DNA of 64,000 bases from an uncultured Eubacteriales bacterium (GCA_902795275.1 CADBKQ010000011.1:1-64000), one strand, 5' to 3'; counted from the first letter of the stretch, positions 1 through 8,256 are shown. A program made the numbers and translations. Notes: a model not told the origin generated them from the letters alone.

Positions 1-1774
1 GGTACATCCAGTTGCACAGGGTGGCGCTGTCGTGCCACTGCTTGCCGATGAAGGCCCACTTGGCCAGCTTGATCTTGTTTTCGTTGATGGGGGTGTAGTG
101 CTTCTGCGGGTCGGTGCAGCCTTCGCCGAAGAAGTGCTCCAGCACGGGCTTGGTGATTTCGTTGTAAGGCGCGCCGGAGGAGCAGAAGTTGATGAGGTGG
201 TGGATCATGCAGTCACGGTTGTACATCATGGAGTACAACGTGCCTGCCTGCCAGCAGTTTTCGGGGCCGTGGTGGCGGGGATAGCCGTTGTGGCCGATGT
301 TGAAGTTCTTCGCGTGGACGAAATCATAGAAGTTCACGCCCGCCACGTTCTTTTCGGGATCGTCCATGCCCCACTTCTCATACAGCCGGTAGGTGCCGAT
401 GCCCAGGTCGCCGAACAGGCCCTTGCCGGAAGCGATGCGCTTATAGACTTCCACGCACCAGCGGGGGTCGCCGGTTTCCATCAGGTTCCACGGAATTTCG
501 TCCCATTCGCCGGGATAGAGCCTGTCCGCCACGTCCTTGAGGACGCCGGTGGTATAGGCCATGCTGAAATCCATGTACAGGTTGCCGTAGTTGCACCATA
601 CGCCGTAATCGTCCGCCGCGCGGGAGCCCGCGCCGCCCAGGATCATCTTGGCGTCCTTTTCGTCCACGAAGTCGTGAGTGGACTTGACCTTTTCGCCGTT
701 GGCGTCCTTATGGTCGGGATACCACTCCAGCATCTTGATGATGGGCATGCAGGTGTTGCTGACGTGGGTGGGCAGGTCGTATTCGGCCAGGGGATCCATT
801 TCGTATTCAGTGTAGCAGCGCACGGGGCAGGAGGAGCAGCCGCCCTGCTTGACCGTGTACTTTTCAGCAATCTCGCCAAAGTCGAATACGCCCTTGTTGC
901 AGCGGTAGGCCGCCACGTTGATCTGGCCGCTGGGCTGTTCGCCGCTGTCGATGGGGCCTTTGGAGGCTTTGTCCCAGGTGATGCCGGGCGCGCCCTGCCA
1001 GCGGTTGTTGGTGGCGACATATTCAGACCAGCTCTGGGCGTGGCAGGGAACGGTGTGGTTGTTGTTGCCGCCGACCAGGTCTTTGATCATGTAGTTGGAC
1101 AGCAGGCGGACTTTCAGGGGCTCGGCGATCTTCACAGCGCCGGTGCCGCGCACGACCACGGCCTTCACCTTCTTGCTGCCCAGCAGCGCGCCGATGCCAG
1201 CGCCGCCGCTGTTGCCGAAGGAGGTGATGATGTTGCTCATGGGCACCAGGTTTTCACCGGCGGGGCCGATGGAAGCGATGTCGAATTCCGGGCCGTTTTC
1301 CTTGGCCAGGGTGGCGTTGGTCTCGAAGGTGCCCTTGCCCCAGACGTGGGAAGCGTCCTCGATGGTGACCTTTTCGTCCTCGATGCGGATGTAAACGGGC
1401 TTGTCGCTCTGGCCTTCCACGATCATGGCGTCATAGCCGGCGTACTTGAAGGCGTGGGCGATATGGCCGCCCATGTGGGCGTCCACGATGGAATAGCCCT
1501 TGGAGAAGCAGGAAAGCAGGGTGATGTTCATGCGGCCGGAGCAGGGCACGCCGGAAGCGGTCAGGGGGCCGACGCCGAACACGCACTTGGCGTCCGGGCC
1601 CAGGGGATCGGTGTCCAGAGGCACTTCGTCCCAGATCACTTTATAGCCCAGGCCCATGCCGCCGATATAAGGCTTATACTTGGGCAATGTATCTTCTTTG
1701 GTAATCGCGCCGGTGGTCAGGTTCACGCGAACGATCGTACCCGCCCAGCCGTTGATGCCATTTTTCACAGACAT
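1..1774 (-). CDS. ydhV: Aldehyde:ferredoxin oxidoreductase, YdhV-like (C-terminus beyond window)
   Basis: The frame starts at ATG 1774 behind a GGAGGG site and runs off the window edge, so the C-terminus is missing. About 591 residues are visible. The N-terminus (MSVKNGINGWAGTIVRVNL) and the GGMGLGYKV stretch are typical of the AOR family, which uses a tungsto- or molybdopterin and one [4Fe-4S] cluster to oxidise aldehydes or a related substrate with ferredoxin. The cluster motif CSSCPVRC (CX2CX3C) lies near residue 310 and a later Cys in RDCMIH probably supplies the fourth ligand. It sits directly downstream of a YdhY-like ferredoxin, the same order as E. coli ydhY-ydhV, which argues for an oxidoreductase and electron-transfer pair. 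No Tat signal is visible. The substrate cannot be deduced. Confidence 0.92.
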   Translation of the reverse strand, partial: MSVKNGINGWAGTIVRVNLTTGAITKEDTLPKYKPYIGGMGLGYKVIWDEVPLDTDPLGPDAKCVFGVGPLTASGVPCSGRMNITLLSCFSKGYSIVDAHMGGHIAHAFKYAGYDAMIVEGQSDKPVYIRIEDEKVTIEDASHVWGKGTFETNATLAKENGPEFDIASIGPAGENLVPMSNIITSFGNSGGAGIGALLGSKKVKAVVVRGTGAVKIAEPLKVRLLSNYMIKDLVGGNNNHTVPCHAQSWSEYVATNNRWQGAPGITWDKASKGPIDSGEQPSGQINVAAYRCNKGVFDFGEIAEKYTVKQGGCSSCPVRCYTEYEMDPLAEYDLPTHVSNTCMPIIKMLEWYPDHKDANGEKVKSTHDFVDEKDAKMILGGAGSRAADDYGVWCNYGNLYMDFSMAYTTGVLKDVADRLYPGEWDEIPWNLMETGDPRWCVEVYKRIASGKGLFGDLGIGTYRLYEKWGMDDPEKNVAGVNFYDFVHAKNFNIGHNGYPRHHGPENCWQAGTLYSMMYNRDCMIHHLINFCSSGAPYNEITKPVLEHFFGEGCTDPQKHYTPINENKIKLAKWAFIGKQWHDSATLCNWMY

Positions 1775-1818
1775 GTTTTGTCCCTCCTGTTTTCGTTGTT
1801 ATGGTAACGTTGCGTTCA

Positions 1819-2457
1819 TCACATCGCCTGGGAAACGGACACGATGCGGTCCCAGGGAACGATGGACAGCGCGCCGGAGGGGCAGCCCTCGGCACAGGCG
1901 CCGCACATGATGCACTTGGAGGATTTATGGGTGACGGGGTTCACCGTGGGCATATGCCAGGGGCAGGCCTGAGCGCAGGCGCCGCAGCCGATGCACTTGT
2001 CGGTATCCACCCGGCGGATGCCCAGATCGTCGGCGTAGATGGCGCCCATGGGGCAGGCTTCGCCGCAGGCGGGCTTTTCGCACTGGCGGCAGGTGTCCGG
2101 GAAGTACACCCAGCTGTTCTCGGTGTACAGGCCGTTGCCGTTGCGGCTGGAATACAGGTTGCGGGTCACCTTCACGCGGGAAATGTAGCTGGAGCAGCAG
2201 CCGTCGTTGGTGAGGGTGCAGTTGATTTCGCAGCGCTGGCAGCCAACGCAGCGATCCTCATCCACCACCAGCAGGCCCTGGGGGAACGCCCACACGCGCA
2301 CCTTGTCCTCCGCCACGGCCTTTTCCGTCACGCCCAGCACGCTCAGCAGCGAGCTGGACAGGGCCAGCCCGGCCAGGCTCTTGCCCGACAGCTTCAGGAA
2401 CTGGCGGCGCGTGTAGTCCTTGTCCAGGAAGCTCTTGCGGTCCTTTGTTTCAGTCAT
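1819..2457 (-). CDS. ydhY: Tat-signal 4Fe-4S ferredoxin, YdhY-like
   Basis: The 212-residue protein starts at ATG 2457 after an AAGGAGG site; longer upstream starts have no site. The N-terminus carries a twin-arginine motif (TRRQFLKLSG) followed by a hydrophobic segment, predicting folded export by Tat or retention by that signal. Four cysteine clusters follow: CVGCQRCEINC, CRQCEKPACGEACP, CIGCGACAQACP and CIMCGACAEGCP, enough for four [4Fe-4S] clusters. The order and spacing match E. coli YdhY, an electron carrier beside the YdhV oxidoreductase. It is the first gene of the operon with the AOR. A tatBAC operon lies elsewhere in this window (46.3-47.6 kb). Whether the AOR is carried along with it is unknown. 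Confidence 0.9.
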   Translation of the reverse strand: MTETKDRKSFLDKDYTRRQFLKLSGKSLAGLALSSSLLSVLGVTEKAVAEDKVRVWAFPQGLLVVDEDRCVGCQRCEINCTLTNDGCCSSYISRVKVTRNLYSSRNGNGLYTENSWVYFPDTCRQCEKPACGEACPMGAIYADDLGIRRVDTDKCIGCGACAQACPWHMPTVNPVTHKSSKCIMCGACAEGCPSGALSIVPWDRIVSVSQAM

Positions 2458-2666
2458 GATCGACTTCCTCCTTACGATGAAGTAGCTGAGTAGATTCTTG
2501 CCCGGAACAAAACAGAGCCCGCTGTTCCTTCCGTTTTGCCCATACACAAACAAAGCGGAAAAACCGCGAACTCCTTCGCAAAAGGCAAGCGCTTCCGTCG
2601 CCGGAAGCACTCAATGGTCCTGCCGGCCCCGGGGGTCGGGCAGGACTCGGAGTGCTGTTGTTCCAA
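2458..2666 (-). ncRNA. Structured leader of the ydhYV operon, candidate Moco/Tuco riboswitch
   Basis: The promoter at 2671-2699 predicts a transcript starting near 2664, leaving about 200 nt of untranslated leader. On the minus strand it begins with a long-range pairing CACTC/GAGTG that encloses GTCCTGCC...GGCAGGAC with a G/C-rich loop, followed by the hairpin GCTTCCGGCGACGGAAGC. Further down, GCGAA-GGAG-TTCGC followed by GGTTTTT looks like a short terminator-type stem that could act as expression platform. The location before a molybdo/tungsto-enzyme operon suggests a Moco/Tuco-type riboswitch, but I cannot align it to the known consensus from memory, so the class is inferred from context. 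Confidence 0.45.
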
Positions 2667-2670
2667 TCAA

Positions 2671-2699
2671 ATAATACCATACCAATCGGGGTTTGACAA
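2671..2699 (-). promoter_or_regulatory. Sigma-A promoter of ydhYV
   Basis: On the minus strand TTGTCA (2694-2699) and TATTAT (2671-2676) are separated by exactly 17 bp. Transcription would begin a few bases downstream, directly at the start of the structured leader. Confidence 0.7.
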
Positions 2700-2727
2700 G
2701 GGGATAACGGGTCAAAATTGTGTATTA

Positions 2728-2767
2728 TGGAAAAAACCATGCCAGTTGAGAGCCTCAACCGGCATGG
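2728..2767 (-). terminator. Terminator of the signal peptidase operon
   Basis: Minus strand hairpin ACCATGCCGGTTGAG / CTCAACTGGCATGGT followed by six T, 17 bases after the last signal peptidase stop codon. It ends the DUF951-signal peptidase operon before the next promoter. Confidence 0.85.
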
Positions 2768-2783
2768 TACAATGGTCATCGTA

Positions 2784-3326
2784 TTATTTCACAGTTTGAA
2801 TCATCCCAGGCGGCCAGAGCACGGCCTTCACATGGCCCTGGAGCATTTTCCCCGAAATCGGCCCCACGTCGGCGGCGCGGCTGTCATGGGAAGCGCGGCG
2901 GTTGTCTCCAAGAACGAAATATTGGTTGCTCCGCAGTGTCCGCGGGGGATAGTCCGACGGCGCGCTGCCCATCGCCGGCGGGTCGGGCACGGGCGAATCA
3001 TTGACGAACAGCTGTCCTTCCCGAATCTCCACCGTGTCCCCCGGCAGGGCCACCAGCCGCTTGACGAACAGGGTGTGCCAGGTCAGCGAGAAAGCCGCGC
3101 CCAGCTCGATCGTTCGTTCCGCCCTGTGGGGATAGCGGCACAGCACCACTTCGCCCCGGTGGTATCTGCCCGGCCTGACAGCCAGCAGGATGTTTCCGTC
3201 GTGCAGGGTGTTTTTCATGCTGCTTCCCTTCACCCGCACGAACAGGCCCAGGAAGCGGGTGATGGCCAGCGCCAGGGCGAAAGCGCAGATGAAGGACGCA
3301 ACGGCGTATATAATCACCTGCGGCAC
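2784..3326 (-). CDS. Type I signal peptidase, third of three tandem copies (short form)
   Basis: 180 residues, S26 family. The catalytic Ser lies in VKGSSMKNTL, the Lys in TLFVKRLVALPGD, and the GDNRRASHDSR box is present. The start chosen is GTG 3326, which lies one base after the stop codon of the upstream copy (GAATAACGTG), so translation is probably coupled; the longer open frame upstream overlaps that gene and has no ribosome site. Unlike its two neighbours it lacks the roughly 40-residue charged cytoplasmic N-terminus and begins directly with the membrane segment (VIIYAVASFICAFALALAI). It would cleave Sec signal peptides outside the membrane. Confidence 0.9.
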   Translation of the reverse strand: MPQVIIYAVASFICAFALALAITRFLGLFVRVKGSSMKNTLHDGNILLAVRPGRYHRGEVVLCRYPHRAERTIELGAAFSLTWHTLFVKRLVALPGDTVEIREGQLFVNDSPVPDPPAMGSAPSDYPPRTLRSNQYFVLGDNRRASHDSRAADVGPISGKMLQGHVKAVLWPPGMIQTVK

Positions 3327-3327
3327 G

Positions 3328-4002
3328 TTATTCCACCGCGCGGCTGTTGCCAAAGGGCAGCAGCACCCGCGTGACCTTGCCCAGAATGGCGTCCCGGGAG
3401 ATGGGCCCCACGTCGCTGTACCGGCTGTCATGGGAGTAAAGCCGGTTGTCCCCGACCACGAAATACTGATCGTCCTCCAGATGAATCAGCCCGTAATCCG
3501 ACGGCACGCTGCCCATATTCTCCGGGTCGGGCACCAGTTCGCCGTTCACATACAGATGGCCGCCGGAAATTTGCAGATAATCTCCCGGCACGCCCACCAC
3601 GCGCTTGACGAAGATGGTGGAAAAATCCAGCCGGAAGGAGGCGCTGAAATTGATCGGCCCCCAGCCCCGTTCGTTCATCCGGCCGGGATAATGGCAGATC
3701 ACCACGTCGCCCCGCTGGGGGTTCTGCGTCCAGTAAGGCGTTTTCATGGCCAGCACGATTTCGCCATCCTGCAGGGTGTTGCACATGCTTTCGCCGTCCA
3801 CCCGGACAAGCTCCAGCACGAACATGCGGATCACCATGGCGATCAGCACCGCTTCGATGATCACCGCCACCCAGCCCCAGATTTTCTGCGGGATGGTCTT
3901 TTGCTTTTCTTTTTCCTTGGCGGCAGCCGCCCGTTTTTTATGCCAGGCCCAATAGCGGGCGAAGATGTTCTGCTGGTCGCCGGGTTTCTTTTCCGTCTGC
4001 AT
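3328..4002 (-). CDS. Type I signal peptidase, second tandem copy
   Basis: 224 residues. It has a charged N-terminal segment (IFARYWAWHKKR, then a Lys/Glu-rich helix), one membrane span (VAVIIEAVLIAMVIRMFV), Ser in VDGESMCNTL, Lys in TIFVKRVVGVPGD and GDNRLYSHDSR. ATG 4002 is preferred because the next paralogue begins with the same MQTEK sequence; a TTG two codons upstream is also possible. It lies 24 bases downstream of the first copy. The membrane-proximal region and the surface between Ser and Lys differ from its neighbours, so the copies may favour different substrates. Confidence 0.93.
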   Translation of the reverse strand: MQTEKKPGDQQNIFARYWAWHKKRAAAAKEKEKQKTIPQKIWGWVAVIIEAVLIAMVIRMFVLELVRVDGESMCNTLQDGEIVLAMKTPYWTQNPQRGDVVICHYPGRMNERGWGPINFSASFRLDFSTIFVKRVVGVPGDYLQISGGHLYVNGELVPDPENMGSVPSDYGLIHLEDDQYFVVGDNRLYSHDSRYSDVGPISRDAILGKVTRVLLPFGNSRAVE

Positions 4003-4026
4003 TTTCAAAAGCGCTCCCTTTCCTGT

Positions 4027-4704
4027 TTACTCTGCGGCCCGGCGGTTCTGCCAGGGAAGGATGACGTTCGTCACCTTGCCCATGATCTCGCTGCGGGAAA
4101 TGGGCCCCACGTCGCTGGCGCGGCTGTCATGGGAGGTGAGGCGGTTATCGCCGATCATAAAGTATTCGTCCTCGCCCAGCGTGCGCTTGGCGTAATCCCT
4201 GGGCACGCTGCCCATCTTTTCCGGGTCGGGCACAAGCTCGCCGTTCACATACAGATGGCCGTCCGTGATTTCCACCGTATCCCCCGGCAGCGCCACCAGG
4301 CGCTTGACGAAAATGGTGTAGGTGTTCAGGGTCAGCCCGGCGCTGATGTGGATGGGCTTGCTGCCCCGCTCATTCACCCGGTTCGGATAATGGCAGATCA
4401 CAATATCGTTTCGCTGGGGCTGGCCCACAAGATAAGCGAATTTGGAGCACCAGACCACTTCCTGATCCTGCAGGGTATTGGTCATGCTGGTGCCTTTCAC
4501 CCGGACGAACTCGCCCACGCACAGATGCACCACCAAAGCGATCAGCAGGGCGTACAGCGGCAGCACCAGCCAGCTTCCTATTTTCTGGCCCAGGGTCATG
4601 TTCTTTTCTTTTTCCTTGGCAATGGCCTTGCGTTTCTTGTGCCAGGCCCAATAGCGGGCAAATATGTTTTCCTTCCCGGGGACGGGCTGTTTTTCAGTCT
4701 GCAT
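4027..4704 (-). CDS. Type I signal peptidase, first tandem copy
   Basis: 225 residues, S26 family. N-terminal IFARYWAWHKKR and Lys/Glu-rich helix, a single span (WLVLPLYALLIALVVHLCV), catalytic Ser in VKGTSMTNTL, Lys in TIFVKRLVALPGD and the GDNRLTSHDSR box. Its start overlaps the end of the DUF951 gene by 11 bases, so it is co-translated with it. The shared N-terminal sequence with the second copy points to a recent tandem duplication. Confidence 0.94.
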   Translation of the reverse strand: MQTEKQPVPGKENIFARYWAWHKKRKAIAKEKEKNMTLGQKIGSWLVLPLYALLIALVVHLCVGEFVRVKGTSMTNTLQDQEVVWCSKFAYLVGQPQRNDIVICHYPNRVNERGSKPIHISAGLTLNTYTIFVKRLVALPGDTVEITDGHLYVNGELVPDPEKMGSVPRDYAKRTLGEDEYFMIGDNRLTSHDSRASDVGPISRSEIMGKVTNVILPWQNRRAAE

Positions 4705-4927
4705 GCTCTTTTTGCTCCTCTCGCGCTGCTTCCGGAGGCACGGCGGCCTGGATCACTTTTTTCCGGCGCTTTAAAAACACCGCCCGATCCAGCATCACGA
4801 TGCGTCCGCAGCCCTGGCACCTGATCTTGATATCAGCGCCCGTGCGGATCACCGTCCAAATGCCCGAGCCGCAGGGGTGAGGCTTCCGGGTCTGGATCAC
4901 GTCGCCCAGATTGATCTCATTCTCCAT
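4694..4927 (-). CDS. DUF951 family small protein
   Basis: 77 residues beginning MENEINLGDVIQTRKPHP. The GDxIxxRKPHPCGSxxW start and the later CQGCGRIVMLDR are hallmarks of DUF951, a small Firmicutes protein of unknown function with an SH3-like or zinc-ribbon-like look. Three Cys (PCGS, CQGC) could bind metal. First gene of the signal peptidase operon, with a good ribosome site (GGAGGG). The C-terminus is charged and overlaps the next start. Confidence 0.9.
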   Translation of the reverse strand: MENEINLGDVIQTRKPHPCGSGIWTVIRTGADIKIRCQGCGRIVMLDRAVFLKRRKKVIQAAVPPEAAREEQKEHAD

Positions 4928-4960
4928 ACGGCGGCCCTCCTTCCGCTTATAGCAGGTTCT

Positions 4961-4989
4961 ATTATATACGCATTTCGCCTTTTTTTCAA
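4961..4989 (-). promoter_or_regulatory. Sigma-A promoter of the DUF951-signal peptidase operon
   Basis: Minus strand TTGAAA (4984-4989), 17-bp spacer, TATAAT (4961-4966), 34 bases before the DUF951 start codon. Confidence 0.85.
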
Positions 4990-5047
4990 TGACAATTGTT
5001 TGTATATCGAAAAAAGACGTTTTGTAGTTTTCAGTTAACGGGAAGTT

Positions 5048-5094
5048 TTCTGGGGGAACCGCTCTTTGGACGCCAAAGAGCGGTTCCCCCAGAA
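5048..5094. repeat. GGGGGAACC hairpin repeat, copy H1
   Basis: Near-perfect palindrome: TTCTGGGGGAACCGCTCTTTGG, 3-base loop, then its complement. It is followed by ATACCTGAATCGTAAC, which also follows copies at 54.9 and 55.9 kb. It lies between divergent genes and could form a strong hairpin in transcripts of either strand. Confidence 0.85.
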
Positions 5095-5116
5095 ATACCT
5101 GAATCGTAACCTGTCA

Positions 5117-5145
5117 TTGCGAAGCGGAAAAGAATGTGCTACAAT
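5117..5145 (+). promoter_or_regulatory. Promoter of the GH67 gene
   Basis: TTGCGA (5117-5122), 17-bp spacer, TACAAT (5140-5145), 39 bases before the start codon. Confidence 0.6.
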
Positions 5146-5184
5146 AAACCGGTAAATTCATTTCGCATGATGAGGTGAACGGAA

Positions 5185-7026
5185 ATGGCAGACTGGCAGA
5201 ATCGGCGCGCGTGGCTGCGGTGCCTGAACGGCGCGGTACCGGAGGAACTGGACACGCCCCTGGCGGTGGCGAAGTATGAAACAGCGGCATATTTTTCCGG
5301 CGGGCGGAAGGTGGAGATCCGCCTGGATCGGGAACTGAACGAAGGCTATGAAATCACCGAAACGGAAAATGGTTTTCTGGTACGCGGCGGAAAAACCGGC
5401 GCGCTGTACGGGGCCTATGCCCTGATCCGCGCCTGCGAGGCGGGCGAAGCAATCCCCGCGGGCGTGCAGCAGCCCTATTACGGTCTGCGCATGATCAACT
5501 GCTGGGACAACATGGACGGCACCGTGGAACGCGGCTACGCCGGGCGCTCCATGTGGTTTGAGGGCAACCGGTTCGATTACGAGCCCGCGCGCATCCGGCA
5601 ATTAGGCCGGATGCTGGGAAGCGTAGGCATCAACGTTTTTTGCATCAACAACGTGAACGTACACCAGCCCGCCCAGCATCTGCTGGACAGCCTGCTGCCC
5701 GACGCTGCCGCGTTCGCCGCGCTGCTGCGGCCCTTCGGCGTGCGGCTGATGCTGAGCATCGACTTTTCCCAGCCCATGCAGAACGGCGTGCCCACCGCCG
5801 ACCCGCTGGATGAGCGGGTGCAAGCCTGGTGGGCGGACACCGCGAAGCGCGTCTGGACGGCCATCCCTGACCTGGCTGGCTTCCTGGTGAAGGCCGACAG
5901 CGAGCATCGCCCCGGCCCCAACACCTACGGCCGCACCCACGCCGAAGGCGCCAACATGCTGGCCCGGGCCATCGCCCCCTACGGCGGCAGCCTGGTGTGG
6001 CGGGCGTTCGTGTATAACTGTATGCAAGACTGGCGCGACACGGTCACCGACCGGCCCCGGGCGGCTTACGACCTGTACAAGCCCCTGGACGGCGCGTTCG
6101 ACAGCAATGTGATCTTGCAGGTGAAATACGGCCCCTACGATTTCCAGGTGCGGGAGCCGGTGTCGCCGCTGTTCTTCGGCATGGAAAAAACGCCGATGGC
6201 CGCGGAGCTGCAGCTGGCCCAGGAGTACACCGGCCACCAGATCGACCTGTATTACATGGGCCCGGCGTGGCGGGAAATCTTTGACCAGATGGGCAAGGAA
6301 CGGGTAAAATCCATCGCCGCCGTCAGCAACCTGGGCCGGGACGATTGCTGGACGGGCCATCCCTTCGCCGCCGCGAATCTGTTCGCTTACGGCCTCTTTG
6401 CCTGGAACCCGGACGCCGACCCGGAAGCCGCGCTGCGCCAGTGGGTAAAGCTCACTTACGCCCTGCCCGCCAATCAGGAAAACAAACTAACCGCTATGCT
6501 GATGCAGAGCCGCGCCGTGTACGAAAACTACACCGCGCCCCTGGGCCTGTGCTGGATGGTGCGGCCCGAAAACCATTACGGCCCCAGCCCCTACGGATAC
6601 GAATTCCAGCTTTGGGGAACCTATAACCGGGCGGACCGGAACGCCGTGGGCGTTGACCGCACGGCGAACGGCACCGGCTATGTGGAGCAGTACCCCGAAC
6701 CCCTGCGCTCCCTGTACGCCGACCCGCAGACCTGCCCGGACAACCTGCTTCTGTTCTTCCACCGCCTGCCCTACGGCTTCGTGATGAAGGACGGGCGCGC
6801 CATGATCCAGCGCATTTACGACGACCACTTCCTGGGCTGCGAACAGGCGGAAGCCATGGCGGCGGATCTGGCGTCGCTTGACCTTCCCTCCCCCGACCGG
6901 GATGAAGCCGCCCGCCGCATGGAAGCGCAGGTGCAGAACGCCCGCGAATGGCGCGACGTGACCAACACCTTCTTCCACCGCTTCAGCGGCGTGGACGACG
7001 CCCAGGGACGGAAGATTTACGATTAA
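5185..7026 (+). CDS. Alpha-glucuronidase, GH67
   Basis: 613 residues without a signal peptide, so cytoplasmic. GH67 enzymes remove (4-O-methyl-)glucuronic acid from the end of xylo-oligosaccharides. Visible family blocks are the N-terminal beta domain with GGKTGALYGAYALIR, the barrel segment FLVKADSEHRPGPNTYGRTH with the general acid region, LVWRAFVYNC, and LQVKYGPYDFQVREPVSPLF with the catalytic Asp, followed by QLAQEYTGHQ with the second carboxylate. The N-terminal domain is somewhat shorter than in the roughly 680-residue classic enzymes. It stands alone; no xylanase or uronate isomerase is adjacent, though an orphan C-terminal domain of the altronate/tagaturonate reductase type lies at 61.5 kb. 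The ribosome site (GAGGTG) is acceptable. Confidence 0.93.
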   Translation: MADWQNRRAWLRCLNGAVPEELDTPLAVAKYETAAYFSGGRKVEIRLDRELNEGYEITETENGFLVRGGKTGALYGAYALIRACEAGEAIPAGVQQPYYGLRMINCWDNMDGTVERGYAGRSMWFEGNRFDYEPARIRQLGRMLGSVGINVFCINNVNVHQPAQHLLDSLLPDAAAFAALLRPFGVRLMLSIDFSQPMQNGVPTADPLDERVQAWWADTAKRVWTAIPDLAGFLVKADSEHRPGPNTYGRTHAEGANMLARAIAPYGGSLVWRAFVYNCMQDWRDTVTDRPRAAYDLYKPLDGAFDSNVILQVKYGPYDFQVREPVSPLFFGMEKTPMAAELQLAQEYTGHQIDLYYMGPAWREIFDQMGKERVKSIAAVSNLGRDDCWTGHPFAAANLFAYGLFAWNPDADPEAALRQWVKLTYALPANQENKLTAMLMQSRAVYENYTAPLGLCWMVRPENHYGPSPYGYEFQLWGTYNRADRNAVGVDRTANGTGYVEQYPEPLRSLYADPQTCPDNLLLFFHRLPYGFVMKDGRAMIQRIYDDHFLGCEQAEAMAADLASLDLPSPDRDEAARRMEAQVQNAREWRDVTNTFFHRFSGVDDAQGRKIYD

Positions 7027-7040
7027 GTATTTCTACAGCT

Positions 7041-7503
7041 TTCTTGTTAAGGGTGAAAACCAAACAAGAGGACAACGCTGGGGTTTCACCCCAGACCCCA
7101 CCAGGGTACTGAGTACCCTGGACCCGCATCTGGCGAAATCACGCCGTTGGAATAAACCGACAGCCTCCGCCTGCCGCGCTGGGGTTTACGAAAGTTAGAG
7201 GGCTTCTGGCCCAAGAAAGCCGGGAAAATCCCAGGGGGAAAAGCTCGCTTTTCCCTGGGGATTATTCCCAGGCTTTCCCCGGATGCGAAGCATCCGGGCT
7301 GGCGGCTTCGCCGCTGGGCCAGAAGCAGAACAGCACCAAGCCTGACTTCCGCGTTCTTCCATGCAACAGCGGGAACCAAGTTGGACTTCTTTGACATGCA
7401 AATTCCGCTAAATGGGTCCAGGGGGCGAAGTCCCCTGGTGCGGGGTTCAGGGGCCGCATAGGCCCCTGCTCCGTTACTCTTCACAACATAGCTGTTATCA
7501 GAC
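7041..7503. repeat. Large multi-hairpin dispersed repeat, copy A (~460 bp)
   Basis: The whole gap between the GH67 gene and lgt is this repeat. It matches the elements at 25.5 and 40.9 kb along its length, from TTCTTGTTAAGG to a CTTCACAACA...CTGTTA end. It contains a chain of hairpins: CTGGGGTTTCACCCCAG, CCAGGGTACTGAGTACCCTGG, CCGGATGCGAAGCATCCGG, GGCGGCTTCGCCGCC, CCAGGGGGCGAAGTCCCCTGG and AGGGGCCGCATAGGCCCCT. Loops vary while stems stay paired between copies. No conserved reading frame spans the copies, so it is a structural rather than coding repeat. Confidence 0.9.
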
Positions 7504-7518
7504 CAAGGGAGCATTTTC

Positions 7519-8256
7519 ATGCACCAGCGTTTATTCGGCGTGATTTCCGTCTATGGCCTGCTGATTGCCTGCGGGATGGCGCTCAGCGTGTTCCTGTGCT
7601 CAAAACAGGAAAAGCGCCTGGGTCTGCCCAAGGACCTGACCTACGACCTGGCCCTGTGGGTAATCCCCGCCGGGGTCATCGGCGCGCGGCTGTACTACGT
7701 GGCCTTCCAGTGGGACATGTATCGGAGCAATCCGCTGTCCATCCTGTACATTTGGGAAGGCGGGCTGGCGATTTACGGCGGGGTCATCGGCGGCGCGCTG
7801 GCGGTGTTCGCGTTCTCGAAGATCAAGAAAGCGCCCTTCGGCAAGCTGGCGGACATGATCGCCCCGGCGCTGATTCTGAGCCAGGCCATCGGCCGCTGGG
7901 GGAACTTCTTCAACGGCGAAGCCTATGGGCGGTTGATTGAAAACCCGGCGCTGCAATGGTTCCCGCTGGCGGTGAACGTGGGCGGGGAATGGCACATGGC
8001 CACGTTCTTCTATGAATCGGTGTGGGACTTTATCGGCTTCTGGGTGCTCTGGCTGAACCGGAAAAAGACGACTGCCAGCGGGAACCTGTTCCTGCTCTAC
8101 CTCGTCTGGTACGGCCTGGGCCGCGCTTTCATCGAAGGCCTGCGCACCGACAGCCTCATGCTCGGCCCCCTCCGCGTCAGCCAGGTTTTGTCCGTCCTGC
8201 TGTGCCTTGGCGCAGCCATCGCGCTGGTGTACCGGCACACAAAAAAGAGCCCATGA
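7519..8256 (+). CDS. lgt: Prolipoprotein diacylglyceryl transferase Lgt
   Basis: 245 residues, multi-pass membrane protein that attaches diacylglycerol to the lipobox cysteine of prelipoproteins. The Lgt signature GRWGNFFNGEAYGR is intact near residues 128-141, preceded by YGGVIGGALA and an early GARLYYV block. The C-terminal GLGRAFIEGLRTDSL is also typical. It is slightly short for the family because of a compact N-terminus. It lies 15 bases after repeat copy A and ends in a terminator whose stem begins inside the last codons. Confidence 0.95.
   Translation: MHQRLFGVISVYGLLIACGMALSVFLCSKQEKRLGLPKDLTYDLALWVIPAGVIGARLYYVAFQWDMYRSNPLSILYIWEGGLAIYGGVIGGALAVFAFSKIKKAPFGKLADMIAPALILSQAIGRWGNFFNGEAYGRLIENPALQWFPLAVNVGGEWHMATFFYESVWDFIGFWVLWLNRKKTTASGNLFLLYLVWYGLGRAFIEGLRTDSLMLGPLRVSQVLSVLLCLGAAIALVYRHTKKSP

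Noticed and set aside
32..1807. Long plus-strand open frame opposite the AOR gene
   Set aside because: The minus strand has a family match with start and ribosome site; the plus frame is a His/Val/Ala-rich shadow caused by high GC at third positions.
3190..4824. 544-residue frame opposite the signal peptidases with internal repetition
   Set aside because: Its repetition simply mirrors the tandem peptidase paralogues on the other strand.
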